DNA of 64,000 nt from Levilactobacillus tangyuanensis (GCF_003946545.1 NZ_RHOA01000007.1:38784-102783), one strand, 5' to 3'. Numbered from the stretch's first letter, positions 46,990-56,724 are shown. Notes: a model not told the origin generated them from the sequence alone. Made by a program: numbers and translations.

Positions 46990-48600
46990 ATGAAAAAATT
47001 TATCGGATTAGGATTTGGGTTATTAGCCGTTGCCGCGTTGGCCGGTTGTGGGTCCACCACAGCCAAGAGTAATGCGGACAAGGATTTGAACGTGACGATC
47101 GTGGGGAACCCGGCCACGGCCAATCCGGCCATCTCCGGCGATAGCAACAGTTCCAGCATGATTTCCCAGACGGCCGAGGGGCTGTATACCTTGGATAAAA
47201 ATGGTAAGGTGGCCGCCGGGGTGGCGACCAAAGTGGTTAAGCCAACTAAGAACGGCACCGTCTACACCTTCAAGATTAAGAAGAATGCCAAATGGCAAAA
47301 TGGCGATCCCGTCACGGCCCAAGACTTCGTGACCTCCTTTGACTGGCAGGTTAATCCTAAGTCTAAGTCGCAGGTGGCTAACAAGCTGAAGTTTGTGAAG
47401 AACTATGATGATGTTCAAGCCGGCAAGCAGCCCGTCTCAGCCTTGGGCGTAAAGGCTCTGAATAAGTCGACGTTACAGATAACCTTGTCGAAGCCCCAAC
47501 CTTGGTTGGGCGACATCTTGGCCACGGCCGCTTATCCGATGAAGACCGATTTATTTGAAAAGTACGGGAGCAAGTACGGGACCTCCGCCGACAAGACCAT
47601 GTCCGAAGGGGCCTACAAGCTGGTGGGCTGGAGCGGGTCATCCGACAACTGGTCCTACGTGAAGAACGACAAATACTGGAACGCTAAGAACGTTAAGATT
47701 AAGAAGGTTAACGTCCAAGTCGTGAAAGACCCGGGGACCTCTTCCAGCCTGTTCAAGTCCGGTAAGGTTCAAGAGACCGTCCTCTCCGGTCAATACATCA
47801 AGCAAAACGCCGACAACCCCGAATTAAAGAAAACCTTGGGCAGTTCCATGCGGTTCCTGGAATTTAACGACAAGAAGACCGTGACCCATAACACCAAGGT
47901 CCGGCAAGCCTTCTCTTACGTGGTTAACCGGCAGGCCCTGACCAAGAACGTCCTACAGGACGGCTCATCGGCCGCTAAGAGTCTCATTCCTTACGGGGAT
48001 GGTAATGATCCAACGACCGGCAAAGACTTCTCTAAGGACGTTGGGAACCTCCTGAGCTACAATCCTAAGAAGGCCACGACCCTTTGGAACCAAGCCAAGA
48101 AGGAATTGGGCATCAAGAAGGCCAATTTGGAACTCCTGACGGCCGATACCGACGAACAGAAGCACGTGGCCCAATACCTCCAACAACAGGCACAAAAGTA
48201 CATGCCAGGCCTGACCATTACCATCAAGTCCATGCCACTGGCCCAACAGATTGCCAAGGGGGCTTCCGGTAACTACGACATCGACCTCGATGGTTGGACG
48301 ACCGACTGGCGGGACCCATCGGACTTCTTACAAATGGCCGACGGCAAGAGCTCTGTGAACTTTACCAAGTGGGATAACGCCCACTTCAGCAACCTGATGA
48401 AGCAGATTGACGATACCTCCAAGTACACCACGCAACAACGGTGGGACCTGCTGAAGGAAGCCGACACCTACGTGACGAAGCAGGCCGGCCTCGTGCCACT
48501 ATATCAACAAGCCAAGGCACACTTAGTCTCTAAGTCTGTTGGTGGGTTGAAATACACGATGATGAGCGACGCGCAATACAAGTACGCTTATTGGAAATAA
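46990..48600 (+). CDS. Oligopeptide ABC transporter substrate-binding lipoprotein (third copy)
   Basis: 536 residues, OppA family, lipobox LAGC (Cys about 19). Same scaffold as the two minus-strand copies (DLNVTIVGNPATANPAISGD, AKWQNGDPVTAQDFVTSF, C-terminal SDAQYKYAYWK) but more divergent from them than they are from each other. No partner amidohydrolase and no permease genes adjoin it. Start ATG 46990 after AAAGGGG; the longer frame runs back into the T-box terminator. Ends at a strong terminator, so monocistronic. Confidence 0.92.
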   Translation: MKKFIGLGFGLLAVAALAGCGSTTAKSNADKDLNVTIVGNPATANPAISGDSNSSSMISQTAEGLYTLDKNGKVAAGVATKVVKPTKNGTVYTFKIKKNAKWQNGDPVTAQDFVTSFDWQVNPKSKSQVANKLKFVKNYDDVQAGKQPVSALGVKALNKSTLQITLSKPQPWLGDILATAAYPMKTDLFEKYGSKYGTSADKTMSEGAYKLVGWSGSSDNWSYVKNDKYWNAKNVKIKKVNVQVVKDPGTSSSLFKSGKVQETVLSGQYIKQNADNPELKKTLGSSMRFLEFNDKKTVTHNTKVRQAFSYVVNRQALTKNVLQDGSSAAKSLIPYGDGNDPTTGKDFSKDVGNLLSYNPKKATTLWNQAKKELGIKKANLELLTADTDEQKHVAQYLQQQAQKYMPGLTITIKSMPLAQQIAKGASGNYDIDLDGWTTDWRDPSDFLQMADGKSSVNFTKWDNAHFSNLMKQIDDTSKYTTQQRWDLLKEADTYVTKQAGLVPLYQQAKAHLVSKSVGGLKYTMMSDAQYKYAYWK

Positions 48601-48612
48601 GGTTAAATAAAT

Positions 48613-48650
48613 AACGACCGGTTGCCTTGGCGGCAAACCGGTCGTTTTGT
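48613..48650 (+). terminator. Terminator of the third oppA
   Basis: ACGACCGGTT / AACCGGTCGT stem followed by TTTGTTGTT. Confidence 0.85.
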
Positions 48651-48878
48651 TGTTCTATCAAACCTTTTAACCCGGAAAAAGAATGATTATTGTTAGTTTT
48701 CTCGAAAAACTAGTCCAGGGGCGTAGTCTTTTAGGGGACCCCATGGTACCATGACAGCATGGGGAACTTAGGGAACCCATAACTGACGTTGCGACTGATT
48801 CTGAGGACCGTTAATTGGGGAATTGACGGTGGGCAAGGCGTTAGGGTAGTGATGGCATCGGAGACGGAGGGGTGTGTG

Positions 48879-49115
48879 ATGAGCTTTCGTAAAATTTTTA
48901 GAGACCAAGTGAGTCAAACAGTTGATTTGTTAGGGATTTATCTGTTTTTCTTAGTCCCCGTGTTCTTTGTTAAAGGGGCGATCGATTTCATCACGCAGGG
49001 CCAGTTATTCTGGCGGAGTTACGGCCTATTATTCTTTGAGAGTGTCGGCGGGTTCATTGCGCTATTCGCGTTAATCGACCTGGTAGCGGCGTTTCGCCTC
49101 TGGCGCTCACGGTAA
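48879..49115 (+). CDS. Small two-helix membrane protein, unknown
   Basis: 78 residues, two hydrophobic segments (about 15-35 and 48-72) with basic ends. Start ATG 48879 six bases from GGAGGGG; the upstream in-frame region has no RBS. No family recognised. A CCCCATG/CATGGGG dyad enclosing ATGGTACCAT lies upstream at 48738-48763. Confidence 0.6.
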   Translation: MSFRKIFRDQVSQTVDLLGIYLFFLVPVFFVKGAIDFITQGQLFWRSYGLLFFESVGGFIALFALIDLVAAFRLWRSR

Positions 49116-49138
49116 ATAATAGCCAATACATAGTAAAG

Positions 49139-49174
49139 CGACCGATCAGGGATGTCCTGGTCGGTCGTTTTTTT
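49139..49174 (+). terminator. Terminator of the small membrane protein gene
   Basis: CGACCGATCAGG / CCTGGTCGGTCG stem followed by T7. Confidence 0.9.
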
Positions 49175-49176
49175 GG

Positions 49177-50178
49177 TTAGTGCAACATGCCTTCTGTATA
49201 GATGCCGTGATCTGAGACGTGTTCAAAGAGCTCGTTACCATTGGAGGTGTGGGTATCGATGAACATGCCTTGACCATCATTAATGACGTAGTATTGGCCA
49301 TTGGGATTCTTGGCCAGCATGACGACAACGTCCTCGCCGGGATGTAGGACCTCGCTGTCGGCCACGGCCATCTCAGTCGTGCCACCTTGCGTAAAGGTGA
49401 GCGTCTGGTTTTTGGCGCCCTTGAAGTGCTCGCTAACCTTGATGGTCTGGGTGGTGTAGTAATTCTGGGGGGCGGTATGGTGGGCCACACTCTTGGTGAT
49501 GGTGCCCTCAACAATGGTGCCCGCGTCCTGCTTGATCTTTTCCACGCCGTAAATATTGTTCGAGTAGTCGTGGATGTGGTCGACGGTGAGGGTTGGTTTG
49601 GCGGCGGAGGCCAGCGTTGCCCGCGTGGCGGCGGGGGTGCTGTAGACCTTCTTGGCGCCCTTGATGTCACAGTTACGCAGGGCGTAGCGCCGGTTGGCCG
49701 GGTTCATAACGCTGACTGACCCGGCGTTGTTGTGACTCAGCCCCAACGCATGACCCATCTCGTGAATGGCGACGTTCGTCCGTTGCTTCTTGTTGTACTG
49801 GTACTTCTTCAGGATAGCGCGGTTCAGGTACATGCCCGCGCCGGTCTGATTGCCCTTGCTGTCAAAACCCTTGCCGTTGTAAGCCATCCCGGTGGCGTTG
49901 GTCCAGACACCGGTGGTCCGACTGACGGTCGTCGCGTATGACCGGGACTTTTTATTCTTGGTTGTCGACCATTTGAAGACCTTTGACTTGTTCCAGGCCT
50001 TCCGCGAATCGTTCCAAATGGTCCGGTAGTACTTACTCGTGGACTTGGTGTAGTAGGATGCCTTTTTCTTGGCGTAGCGGTACTTGTTGACTGGGGTGGG
50101 GCTCTTGGTTGCCGCACCGGCAGAAACGCCGCTGAGGAGCACGAGACAGCAGGTAAATAGGGTAATGGTCTTCTTCAT
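49177..50178 (-). CDS. Secreted zinc metalloprotease, matrixin-like
   Basis: 333 residues. Signal peptide about 1-23 (MKKTITLFTCCLVLLSGVSA). Extended zinc motif HEMGHALGLSH (His139, Glu140, His143, His149) with a downstream VSVMNP Met-turn (about 157) fits the metzincin/matrixin-like (M10-type) fold. A C-terminal domain (about 190-333) is not recognised. It should act outside the cell or in the wall on protein substrates unknown. Start ATG 50178 after GAGAGGAC; the longer open frame has no RBS. No propeptide cysteine switch is evident. Confidence 0.85.
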   Translation of the reverse strand: MKKTITLFTCCLVLLSGVSAGAATKSPTPVNKYRYAKKKASYYTKSTSKYYRTIWNDSRKAWNKSKVFKWSTTKNKKSRSYATTVSRTTGVWTNATGMAYNGKGFDSKGNQTGAGMYLNRAILKKYQYNKKQRTNVAIHEMGHALGLSHNNAGSVSVMNPANRRYALRNCDIKGAKKVYSTPAATRATLASAAKPTLTVDHIHDYSNNIYGVEKIKQDAGTIVEGTITKSVAHHTAPQNYYTTQTIKVSEHFKGAKNQTLTFTQGGTTEMAVADSEVLHPGEDVVVMLAKNPNGQYYVINDGQGMFIDTHTSNGNELFEHVSDHGIYTEGMLH

Positions 50179-50297
50179 CGAAACCGGTCCTCTCTGATTG
50201 GGGATGGACCAGTCGATAAATGACTTGTTGATAAAATAGTCCAATCCACGTATTAAATTTAGATTAGTCTTCTTGGCAGTTATTGTCCAGATGGACA

Positions 50298-50331
50298 GCA
50301 AAAAAGCCATCAACCGGGGTGGTTGATGGCT
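50298..50331 (-). terminator. Terminator of the YczE-like gene
   Basis: Minus strand: AGCCATCAACC / GGTTGATGGCT stem with T6. Confidence 0.9.
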
Positions 50332-50343
50332 TGCTGCTGGTCG

Positions 50344-51015
50344 TTAATGTGAGGCCCGGAAGTTATGATACAGGTGGGGCATGATGTGTTTGTCCGAGGC
50401 CGCGATGATGATGCCGTTGAAGAGGATGGAGTATAGCGTCCCCACGTTAACCGAATAGATTTGGCGGGTGGCGGCGTAACAGACGGCAATCATGATGATT
50501 GGTGGGATGAAGTCCACGAGTTGAGAAGCCGTGGCCCGACCACCGAGATACATGAATCGCAGGATGTTTGAGGTATCATCGTTGGGATGCATGATCAGGT
50601 TCGCCCGTTGATAGATGGAGATGGAGCAGGCGAAGATGGTTACCCCGAGTACGCTGAGGGCCATGCGCCAACCGAGCGGCAAGGCGGGGATGCCCCACTT
50701 GGTGAAGATGCCGACGAATAGATCGATGAAGTAGCTAAAACACGAGATGAAGGCGACTTCCCCTATAAACCGGGGGATATCAACCTTGCGGATGAGGAGT
50801 TGATTCAAGAGGGCACTGAGCACCCCAACGATGAGGAGGATGATCCCAACGTTGCCGTGAATCCAGTACGCGATGTTAACCGCCGCAGCCGTCCAAATCC
50901 CACTACCAGCGTTGGCGGCAACACTGAGAGCGTTTCCAAAAGCATTTAACAAAAGCCCGATGATGAGGGCCACGACCCGGTACGACATGTGATTCTTCCG
51001 TTGCTTTGTTTCCAT
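50344..51015 (-). CDS. YczE/YitT-like integral membrane protein
   Basis: 223 residues with about five or six hydrophobic segments. GLLLNAFGNALSVAANAGSGIWTA near the N-terminus and the GGRATASQLVDFIPP region resemble the YczE/YyaS group of membrane proteins, whose role is poorly defined. ATG at 51015 after GCAGAGGTGA. It has its own terminator. Confidence 0.7.
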   Translation of the reverse strand: METKQRKNHMSYRVVALIIGLLLNAFGNALSVAANAGSGIWTAAAVNIAYWIHGNVGIILLIVGVLSALLNQLLIRKVDIPRFIGEVAFISCFSYFIDLFVGIFTKWGIPALPLGWRMALSVLGVTIFACSISIYQRANLIMHPNDDTSNILRFMYLGGRATASQLVDFIPPIIMIAVCYAATRQIYSVNVGTLYSILFNGIIIAASDKHIMPHLYHNFRASH

Positions 51016-51133
51016 AACACGTCACCTCTGCAAGTTTCCGTTGCGGGTTTGGCTATCGATGACGGTTGTCGGCGACACGAATTGGCGGACCGTGAATAGA
51101 TATTAGCTCGACGGATATTTATTCTTTAGATAT

Positions 51134-51181
51134 ACAAAAAAATCAGCAACCACGAAGTTAGCTTCGTGAAAGCTGATTAGT
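51134..51181 (-). terminator. Terminator of tRNA-Lys
   Basis: Minus strand: AATCAGC...CACGAAG-CTAA-CTTCGTG...GCTGATT with T7. Confidence 0.88.
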
Positions 51182-51187
51182 AAGTGA

Positions 51188-51260
51188 TGGGCAGTCAGGG
51201 GATCGAACCCTGGACCCACGGATTAAGAGTCCGTTGCTCTGCCAGCTGAGCTAACTGCCC
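51188..51260 (-). tRNA. tRNA-Lys (anticodon CTT)
   Basis: A 73-base cloverleaf on the minus strand: acceptor GGGCAGT/ACTGCCC, D-loop AGCTCAGCTGGCAGAGC, anticodon loop CTCTTAA (anticodon CTT), T-loop GGTTCGATCCC. CCA is not encoded. It reads AAG codons. Confidence 0.97.
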
Positions 51261-51824
51261 ATATCGGTTATGTCGTATGTCTTCCATATCAACGAGAACT
51301 ATCATATCATGCAGATTTGGGGTGCGCAACCCTTTTTTGAAAAAAAGTTGTTTTTTATTCAAAAAAATTGATATTTTTGAAAAATAGGGCCTGAAAAGGC
51401 CGATGAAATTAAGAAAACGGCCGTGACGCGTCATAAATTTATTTTTGAGCGAGCAAACGTTAAATACAAAAGTGAACAAAATGTCTATTAGGCGTCAAAT
51501 ATTTCCCGGGAAATAGATCGTTAACTGAACCTTAAGCGCCCAAGCGGACCGCCCTGAAAGATAGGTCATGATGTGTTATAATTCAGGTAGCGTTGTTTGC
51601 TCGTTTGCGGAACTATCTCGCAACGTTCAACGCCACTTTTTAAAAAACATGGACCGATAAGAACGCCGGTCCCTTAATTCTTGACTTTAAACGATGAAAT
51701 CAAATGAATTTAACTGTTAGTGACCCCGCTGTCGATGGTACTGTGACATCCAGCGGCCGGTCTGCCGGTAATCCTGCAATTACCGGATTAGCCTGTGTCT
51801 TTCCTTAAGGAGGAAATTTTTATT
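51261..51824 (+). promoter_or_regulatory. Intergenic region with the walR promoter and leader
   Basis: No gene. An extended -10 (TGTTATAAT, 51574-51582) has a weak -35 CTGAAA at 51554-51559. The long leader that follows (about 235 bases) holds a GCGTTG...CAACGC dyad near 51590-51632 and a perfect CCGGTAAT-CCTGCA-ATTACCGG hairpin at 51765-51786, neither followed by a T run. Confidence 0.55.
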
Positions 51825-52541
51825 ATGCCTAAAAAAATTCTGGTTGTTGATGATGAAAAGCCGATCACGGATATTATGAAGTTTAATTTGGAAAAAGAGG
51901 GTTACGAGATTAACGTGGCCTATGACGGTGAAGCCGCCATCCAACAGGTTGAAGAAGATGCCCCCGATTTAGTTATCCTAGACTTGATGCTCCCTAAGGT
52001 TGATGGGCTGGAAGTTGCCCGTGAGATTCGTAAGAAGCATGACATGCCAATCATCATGGTCACAGCCAAGGATTCCGAATTGGATAAGGTGTTGGGCCTG
52101 GAGCTTGGGGCTGACGACTATGTTACCAAGCCGTTCTCTAATCGTGAATTAGTTGCCCGGGTCAAGGCTAACCTACGGCGGCAAAATACCGCAGCCCATG
52201 CCCAACCTGAAGAACCAGAGAATCAAGACATTGAAATTGGTGACTTAACCATTCATCCAGAGGCTTACTCAGTCTCTAAGCGCGGGGCCAACATTGAGTT
52301 GACGCACCGTGAGTTTGAATTGCTTCATTACCTGGCCCAACACATTGGCCAAGTTATGACACGTGAACATCTGTTACAAACCGTTTGGGGCTATGACTAC
52401 TTTGGTGATGTCCGGACTGTCGACGTGACGGTTCGGCGCCTACGGGAAAAGATTGAAGATAGTCCAAGCCACCCAACTTGGTTGGTAACGCGGCGTGGGG
52501 TCGGGTACTACTTACGTAACCCAGACTCTGACCAAGCCTAA
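51825..52541 (+). CDS. walR: Response regulator WalR (YycF)
   Basis: 238 residues. Receiver domain with Asp9/Asp10 and phospho-acceptor Asp53 (LVILDLMLP), Lys at TKPF, and an OmpR/PhoB winged helix (about 130-235, [18 protein letters not shown]). It controls cell-wall hydrolase genes and is usually essential in Firmicutes. Start ATG 51825 behind AAGGAGGAAA; the upstream ten codons are not needed. First gene of walRK-yycHI. Confidence 0.97.
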   Translation: MPKKILVVDDEKPITDIMKFNLEKEGYEINVAYDGEAAIQQVEEDAPDLVILDLMLPKVDGLEVAREIRKKHDMPIIMVTAKDSELDKVLGLELGADDYVTKPFSNRELVARVKANLRRQNTAAHAQPEEPENQDIEIGDLTIHPEAYSVSKRGANIELTHREFELLHYLAQHIGQVMTREHLLQTVWGYDYFGDVRTVDVTVRRLREKIEDSPSHPTWLVTRRGVGYYLRNPDSDQA

Positions 52542-52586
52542 AGCTAGCGGTAACGCTAAATCTCGCATTGAGGAGCCTGTGACCTC

Positions 52587-54443
52587 GTGAATAGTAAAAT
52601 TAAATTCTTCCAGTCGATTCATTTTAAAATCGCGCTGGTGTTCGCGCTCCTCCTATTATTGACATTGGAGATTGTCGGCGCGGTCTTTGTGCGGCAACTA
52701 GAACGCCAAAACCTCAACACCTTCAAGGCGCAACAAACGGTGCAAACCTATATCGTCAATCGTTTCTCAACCGAGCTGTCTTCTACGAAGACGACGACCG
52801 CCGATAAGCAGATTAAATCGACGCTTTCAGAGATTAACAATACAAACAATGCGCAGATTCGCATCATCGACAACAAGGGAACTATCCGGGGAACCAATGA
52901 AGCCGACAACCAAGGGATCGTTGGGCAAAAAACCACGGATAATAACATTAAAAATGCTATCTACAATAATCGTGATGTGGTCCGCACGACCTATAATTCA
53001 CAGAACAATAGCCGGTACTATACCACCATTACGCGGCTGATTCGCACCCAGGGCAACAACAGCGAATTAGTCGGGGTTATTTACATGCGGTCTAGTTTAG
53101 ACTCCGTTTATCAGAATATTAATCAGATTACGCTAATCTATGTCTCGGCCACCCTGGTCGCGATTATTTTAGGGTTGGTTATGGCGATTATTATTTCCCG
53201 GGCAATTACCCGACCAATTGATGAAATGAAGAAGCAAACGCTGCGGATTGCCCGTGGGGACTACTCTGGCCACGTTCATGTGTACGGGAACGATGAGCTG
53301 GGGCAGTTAGCGAGTGCCGTTAATAACCTGTCAGTCCGGGTTGAAGAGGCTCAAGAATCCACCGAGTCCGAACGGCGTCGTCTGGATTCAGTGATGGCCC
53401 ACATGACCGACGGGGTTTTAGCGACTGACCGGCGGGGTAATCTGACCATTATCAACGAAACGGCTAGTAGCTTCCTGGATACCGATCAGGATGAGGCGGT
53501 TGGAAAGTCCATCCTGGATCTCTTAGAGATTCGTGATGACTATACGCTGCGTGAACTGCTGGAGGCCCCAGATAATCTGGTGCTGGACTTCTCGACGAAG
53601 GAACACGATTTGATCTTGCAAGCCTACTTCTCCCTGATTCAACGGGAGTCCGGCTTCATTTCAGGGTTGGTCTGTGTCCTGCACGATGTTACTGAACAAC
53701 AAAAGATTGATCAGGACCGGCGGCAATTCGTTTCCAACGTTTCTCATGAATTGCGGACGCCATTGACCAGTGTTCGGGCCTACATCGAGTCCCTGTCCGA
53801 AGGGGCCTGGAAGGATCCCGAGGTTGCTCCACGTTTCTTGAAGGTCACCCAGGAAGAAACTGACCGGATGATCCGGATGATTAATGACCTGTTAACCTTG
53901 TCACGGATGGATTCCGGGACACAGAAGCTGGAACTAGAAATGGTTAACCTAAACGAACTGTTCAACTACGTGTTGGACCGGTTCGATATGATGCTGAAAC
54001 AAGATGACCGGCCTGAAAAGACCTATACCATCAAGCGCGACTTCACCAAGCGTGACCTGTGGGTTGAAATTGATACCGATCGGTTCACGCAGGTGTTGGA
54101 TAACTTGATGAATAACGCCATCAAGTACTCACCAGACGGTGGGGTTGTGACCTGTCGCCTACTTGAGACCCATAACAACGTGATTCTTAGCGTTTCTGAC
54201 CAAGGTCTGGGGATTCCTCGAGCAGATATTCCACGGATTTTTGATCGGTTCTACCGGGTTGATAAGGCCCGTTCACGGGCTCAAGGTGGGACTGGCTTAG
54301 GCTTAGCGATTTCTCGTGAGGTTGTCCAAATGTTGGGCGGCCGAATCTGGGTTGATAGTCGCGAAGGCCGTGGGTCAACCTTCTATATTGCTTTGCCTTA
54401 CAAACCATATGATGAGGAGGATATTTGGGATGAAAATAACTAA
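52587..54443 (+). CDS. walK: Sensor histidine kinase WalK (YycG)
   Basis: 618 residues. TM1 about 14-34, an extracytoplasmic PDC/Cache-like domain (about 40-180), TM2 about 182-203, HAMP, PAS (about 265-370), HisKA with His387 (SNVSHELRTPLTS), and HATPase boxes (NNAIKYSPDGG, GLGIPRADIPRIFDRFYR, GGTGLGLAI). It phosphorylates WalR. Start GTG 52587 behind GAGGAG. Its last 14 bases overlap yycH. Confidence 0.97.
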   Translation: MNSKIKFFQSIHFKIALVFALLLLLTLEIVGAVFVRQLERQNLNTFKAQQTVQTYIVNRFSTELSSTKTTTADKQIKSTLSEINNTNNAQIRIIDNKGTIRGTNEADNQGIVGQKTTDNNIKNAIYNNRDVVRTTYNSQNNSRYYTTITRLIRTQGNNSELVGVIYMRSSLDSVYQNINQITLIYVSATLVAIILGLVMAIIISRAITRPIDEMKKQTLRIARGDYSGHVHVYGNDELGQLASAVNNLSVRVEEAQESTESERRRLDSVMAHMTDGVLATDRRGNLTIINETASSFLDTDQDEAVGKSILDLLEIRDDYTLRELLEAPDNLVLDFSTKEHDLILQAYFSLIQRESGFISGLVCVLHDVTEQQKIDQDRRQFVSNVSHELRTPLTSVRAYIESLSEGAWKDPEVAPRFLKVTQEETDRMIRMINDLLTLSRMDSGTQKLELEMVNLNELFNYVLDRFDMMLKQDDRPEKTYTIKRDFTKRDLWVEIDTDRFTQVLDNLMNNAIKYSPDGGVVTCRLLETHNNVILSVSDQGLGIPRADIPRIFDRFYRVDKARSRAQGGTGLGLAISREVVQMLGGRIWVDSREGRGSTFYIALPYKPYDEEDIWDENN

Positions 54444-55728
54444 AATCCTTCTTCCCCTTGGTTTGACGGTTGCGGTTGGTGTCAGTGTGGTTCTGTCCGC
54501 GATTATTTGGACGAATCCAACGCAGTATGAACGGAACCGTCAGCGAAGCTCGAATACGCCAACCAATGAGTTGAATGCCCGGCCCGCCAAGGATGTTTAC
54601 CTACCCACCCAGGTGATTTATACCGCGGATGATGGGAAACAGGAGCTGTTGAACAACCGGAAGGTCAACTTGACCACGGAAATTCGCCAGGCGTTGTCCA
54701 AGTGGCAGCTGGGTCGAGTAACCAAGGTGCGGGTGAAGGACCGGGCAGACTATACCCAATACTTGCAACAGAAAAATAGCCTGCTATTGTCGTATGCCGC
54801 ACCAATCAATATTAATATGTTTAATACCGTGTTTGGCACCAAGCTGAGTCGTAAGAATGTTGAGTTCTCGCGGATTGTGGTGTCATTGAATGACCAAGAG
54901 CATCTCTATTTATTGGACGATACCGGCAAGGATGTTTATCGGGTTCAGGTCAAGAAAGCCCATGTGGCGGCGCTGAAGAAAATCCTGAAGGAGAATCTGT
55001 TGCGGGTTAACGTCAAGATGGGCTGGCTGAACAAGTCCGCAATGGCTTACGTTTCCAATAACGTGACCGTTCAGTCCTATAGTTATTTGGTCAACCAACA
55101 GTCGACCGATTACTTCACGACCCGACTCCTGAATAAGGGGGAATCCACCAACGTTTCGGCCAAGAAGACTAAGGATAGTACCATCTACAGCGATGGTGCT
55201 TCCCGTCAGCTGGCCATTTACACGAAGAGTGGGACCGCTTTGTATGAGGATTACAGTGCCCTGCAGGCCTCGTTAAACTTTAGCCAGGCACTGTCGACTA
55301 GCTATAAGGCCGTGAAGTCCATCGGGATTCCAATGGAAAACCTGCGCTACTACGGTTATGACAATGGGAAGTCCACGGTCACCTACCGAAGTTTCGTTGA
55401 AGGGTTCCCAATCTTCAATCAGAGTAACTATGGCGCGGCTCGAATCCAAATGCTCTCGCAAGGGGTTCGGCGGTATAATTTCTCACTCTATAGCTTGCAA
55501 GTGCCTGTGCCAACGGACCGTAAGTCGGTCTCGTTGCCTAGCACCCAACGGGTCATTGACCAGCTGGTAGCGGCCGGTTATAGTAAAAAGCAGATGGCGA
55601 GTCTCCAATTGGGTTACCAATGGAAGGCCTCGGCCTCATCGGATAAAGTCGTTAACCTAACACCAACCTGGTATGTTTACTACAATGGTGCCTGGAAGAC
55701 CTACACGCAGTTGCTACAGCAACAATAA
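54430..55728 (+). CDS. yycH: WalRK accessory protein YycH
   Basis: 432 residues, one N-terminal membrane helix (ITKILLPLGLTVAVGVSVVLSA, about 3-25) and a large extracytoplasmic domain. With YycI it modulates WalK at the membrane. Identified by position and size between walK and yycI and by the family-typical membrane-anchored form. Start ATG 54430, nine bases from GAGGAGG, overlapping the end of walK. Confidence 0.9.
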   Translation: MKITKILLPLGLTVAVGVSVVLSAIIWTNPTQYERNRQRSSNTPTNELNARPAKDVYLPTQVIYTADDGKQELLNNRKVNLTTEIRQALSKWQLGRVTKVRVKDRADYTQYLQQKNSLLLSYAAPININMFNTVFGTKLSRKNVEFSRIVVSLNDQEHLYLLDDTGKDVYRVQVKKAHVAALKKILKENLLRVNVKMGWLNKSAMAYVSNNVTVQSYSYLVNQQSTDYFTTRLLNKGESTNVSAKKTKDSTIYSDGASRQLAIYTKSGTALYEDYSALQASLNFSQALSTSYKAVKSIGIPMENLRYYGYDNGKSTVTYRSFVEGFPIFNQSNYGAARIQMLSQGVRRYNFSLYSLQVPVPTDRKSVSLPSTQRVIDQLVAAGYSKKQMASLQLGYQWKASASSDKVVNLTPTWYVYYNGAWKTYTQLLQQQ

Positions 55729-55755
55729 CGCGGAATAAAGGAGGGCGGTCCGGCC

Positions 55756-56613
55756 ATGGATTTTCGCCGCATTGAATGGTTATTTTTAGTTGCGTTCATT
55801 GTCATTGATATTTTCCTGTTCGTTGCCTTTCAGCGCGACACAACGGGCCAGACCGATACGACCTCCAGCCGTTCCTCTGATAGCGATACGACTATTATCA
55901 AGGAAATGAAGGCCGATGACATTAGCTTCAAGTCACCCTCGAAGGCTAGCGGCAATGGTTACTACATTTCGACCAGTGATGACAGCAGCTTAAAGACCAG
56001 CTTGACGTCTCTGAGTGACCAAACGGTTCGTTACGAATCCGATGGGACCATCTCGGCGACCTTCAAGACCGCGATTAGCAACGTGGATGTTAAGCATCCC
56101 GACAAGACGCTGGACACGGTGGTTAACAACGGGTCGCTGATTCTTAATGGGAGTCAGTACCTCTACAATCGCCAGCTGTCTAGCCAAAATACGGTGGTTT
56201 ATACCCAACGCGTGGCGGATGGCCAGATTTACTCGCGTCACGGTGAGATTCGCTTCAGCCTGACCAACGATGGCTCGGTAACCGGCTACAAGCAAGGGTT
56301 CTTGAACAATGTCTCAACCTTGCGGGAAAAGACGGAGACCATTTCGGAGCGTAAGGCCCTCATCTGGCTGTATCAGTACAACCAGATCCCGAATAACACA
56401 AAGGTGATGTGGACCAAGTTGGCCTACACCCGCTACTTCACCTTGAAGAATAGCAGCGTGTACATTCCAACCTGGGTCATTGCCGTGAAGTCTAATAGCG
56501 GCAGTAATGCCGGTGCCCTACAGTTGAAGCACGTCAACGCCTTCACCGGGGCGATCCTCACGTCAGACAGCAGTGTGAAGTCGGTCAGTGGGACCGAAAC
56601 GGCGACGGAATAA
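55756..56613 (+). CDS. yycI: WalRK accessory protein YycI
   Basis: 285 residues, starting MDFRRIEWLFLVAFIVIDIF, the typical YycI membrane anchor, then an extracytoplasmic domain containing SERKALIWLYQYNQIP. Partner of YycH. RBS AAAGGAGG. A terminator follows, so this is the last gene of the walR transcript unless there is read-through. Confidence 0.92.
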   Translation: MDFRRIEWLFLVAFIVIDIFLFVAFQRDTTGQTDTTSSRSSDSDTTIIKEMKADDISFKSPSKASGNGYYISTSDDSSLKTSLTSLSDQTVRYESDGTISATFKTAISNVDVKHPDKTLDTVVNNGSLILNGSQYLYNRQLSSQNTVVYTQRVADGQIYSRHGEIRFSLTNDGSVTGYKQGFLNNVSTLREKTETISERKALIWLYQYNQIPNNTKVMWTKLAYTRYFTLKNSSVYIPTWVIAVKSNSGSNAGALQLKHVNAFTGAILTSDSSVKSVSGTETATE

Positions 56614-56628
56614 TAAATGATGACGAGG

Positions 56629-56657
56629 ACGGGTAGAACCGTCCTTTTTATTTGGAT
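56629..56657 (+). terminator. Terminator after yycI
   Basis: AGGACGG / CCGTCCT stem with T5, inside what is often an uninterrupted wal operon. Confidence 0.75.
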
Positions 56658-56668
56658 GTTAATATTCG

Positions 56669-56696
56669 TTACAATGGCCGTAAAATGCGGTATTAT
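56669..56696 (+). promoter_or_regulatory. Promoter of walJ
   Basis: TTACAA (56669-56674), 16-base spacer, TATTAT (56691-56696). Confidence 0.55.
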
Positions 56697-56724
56697 TACG
56701 GTATTGAATTTAAGGAGAGGTCAG

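Noticed and set aside
56617..56724. N-terminal membrane extension of WalJ
   Set aside because: The extra 36 codons contain a terminator and promoter; WalJ is cytoplasmic and starts well at 56725.
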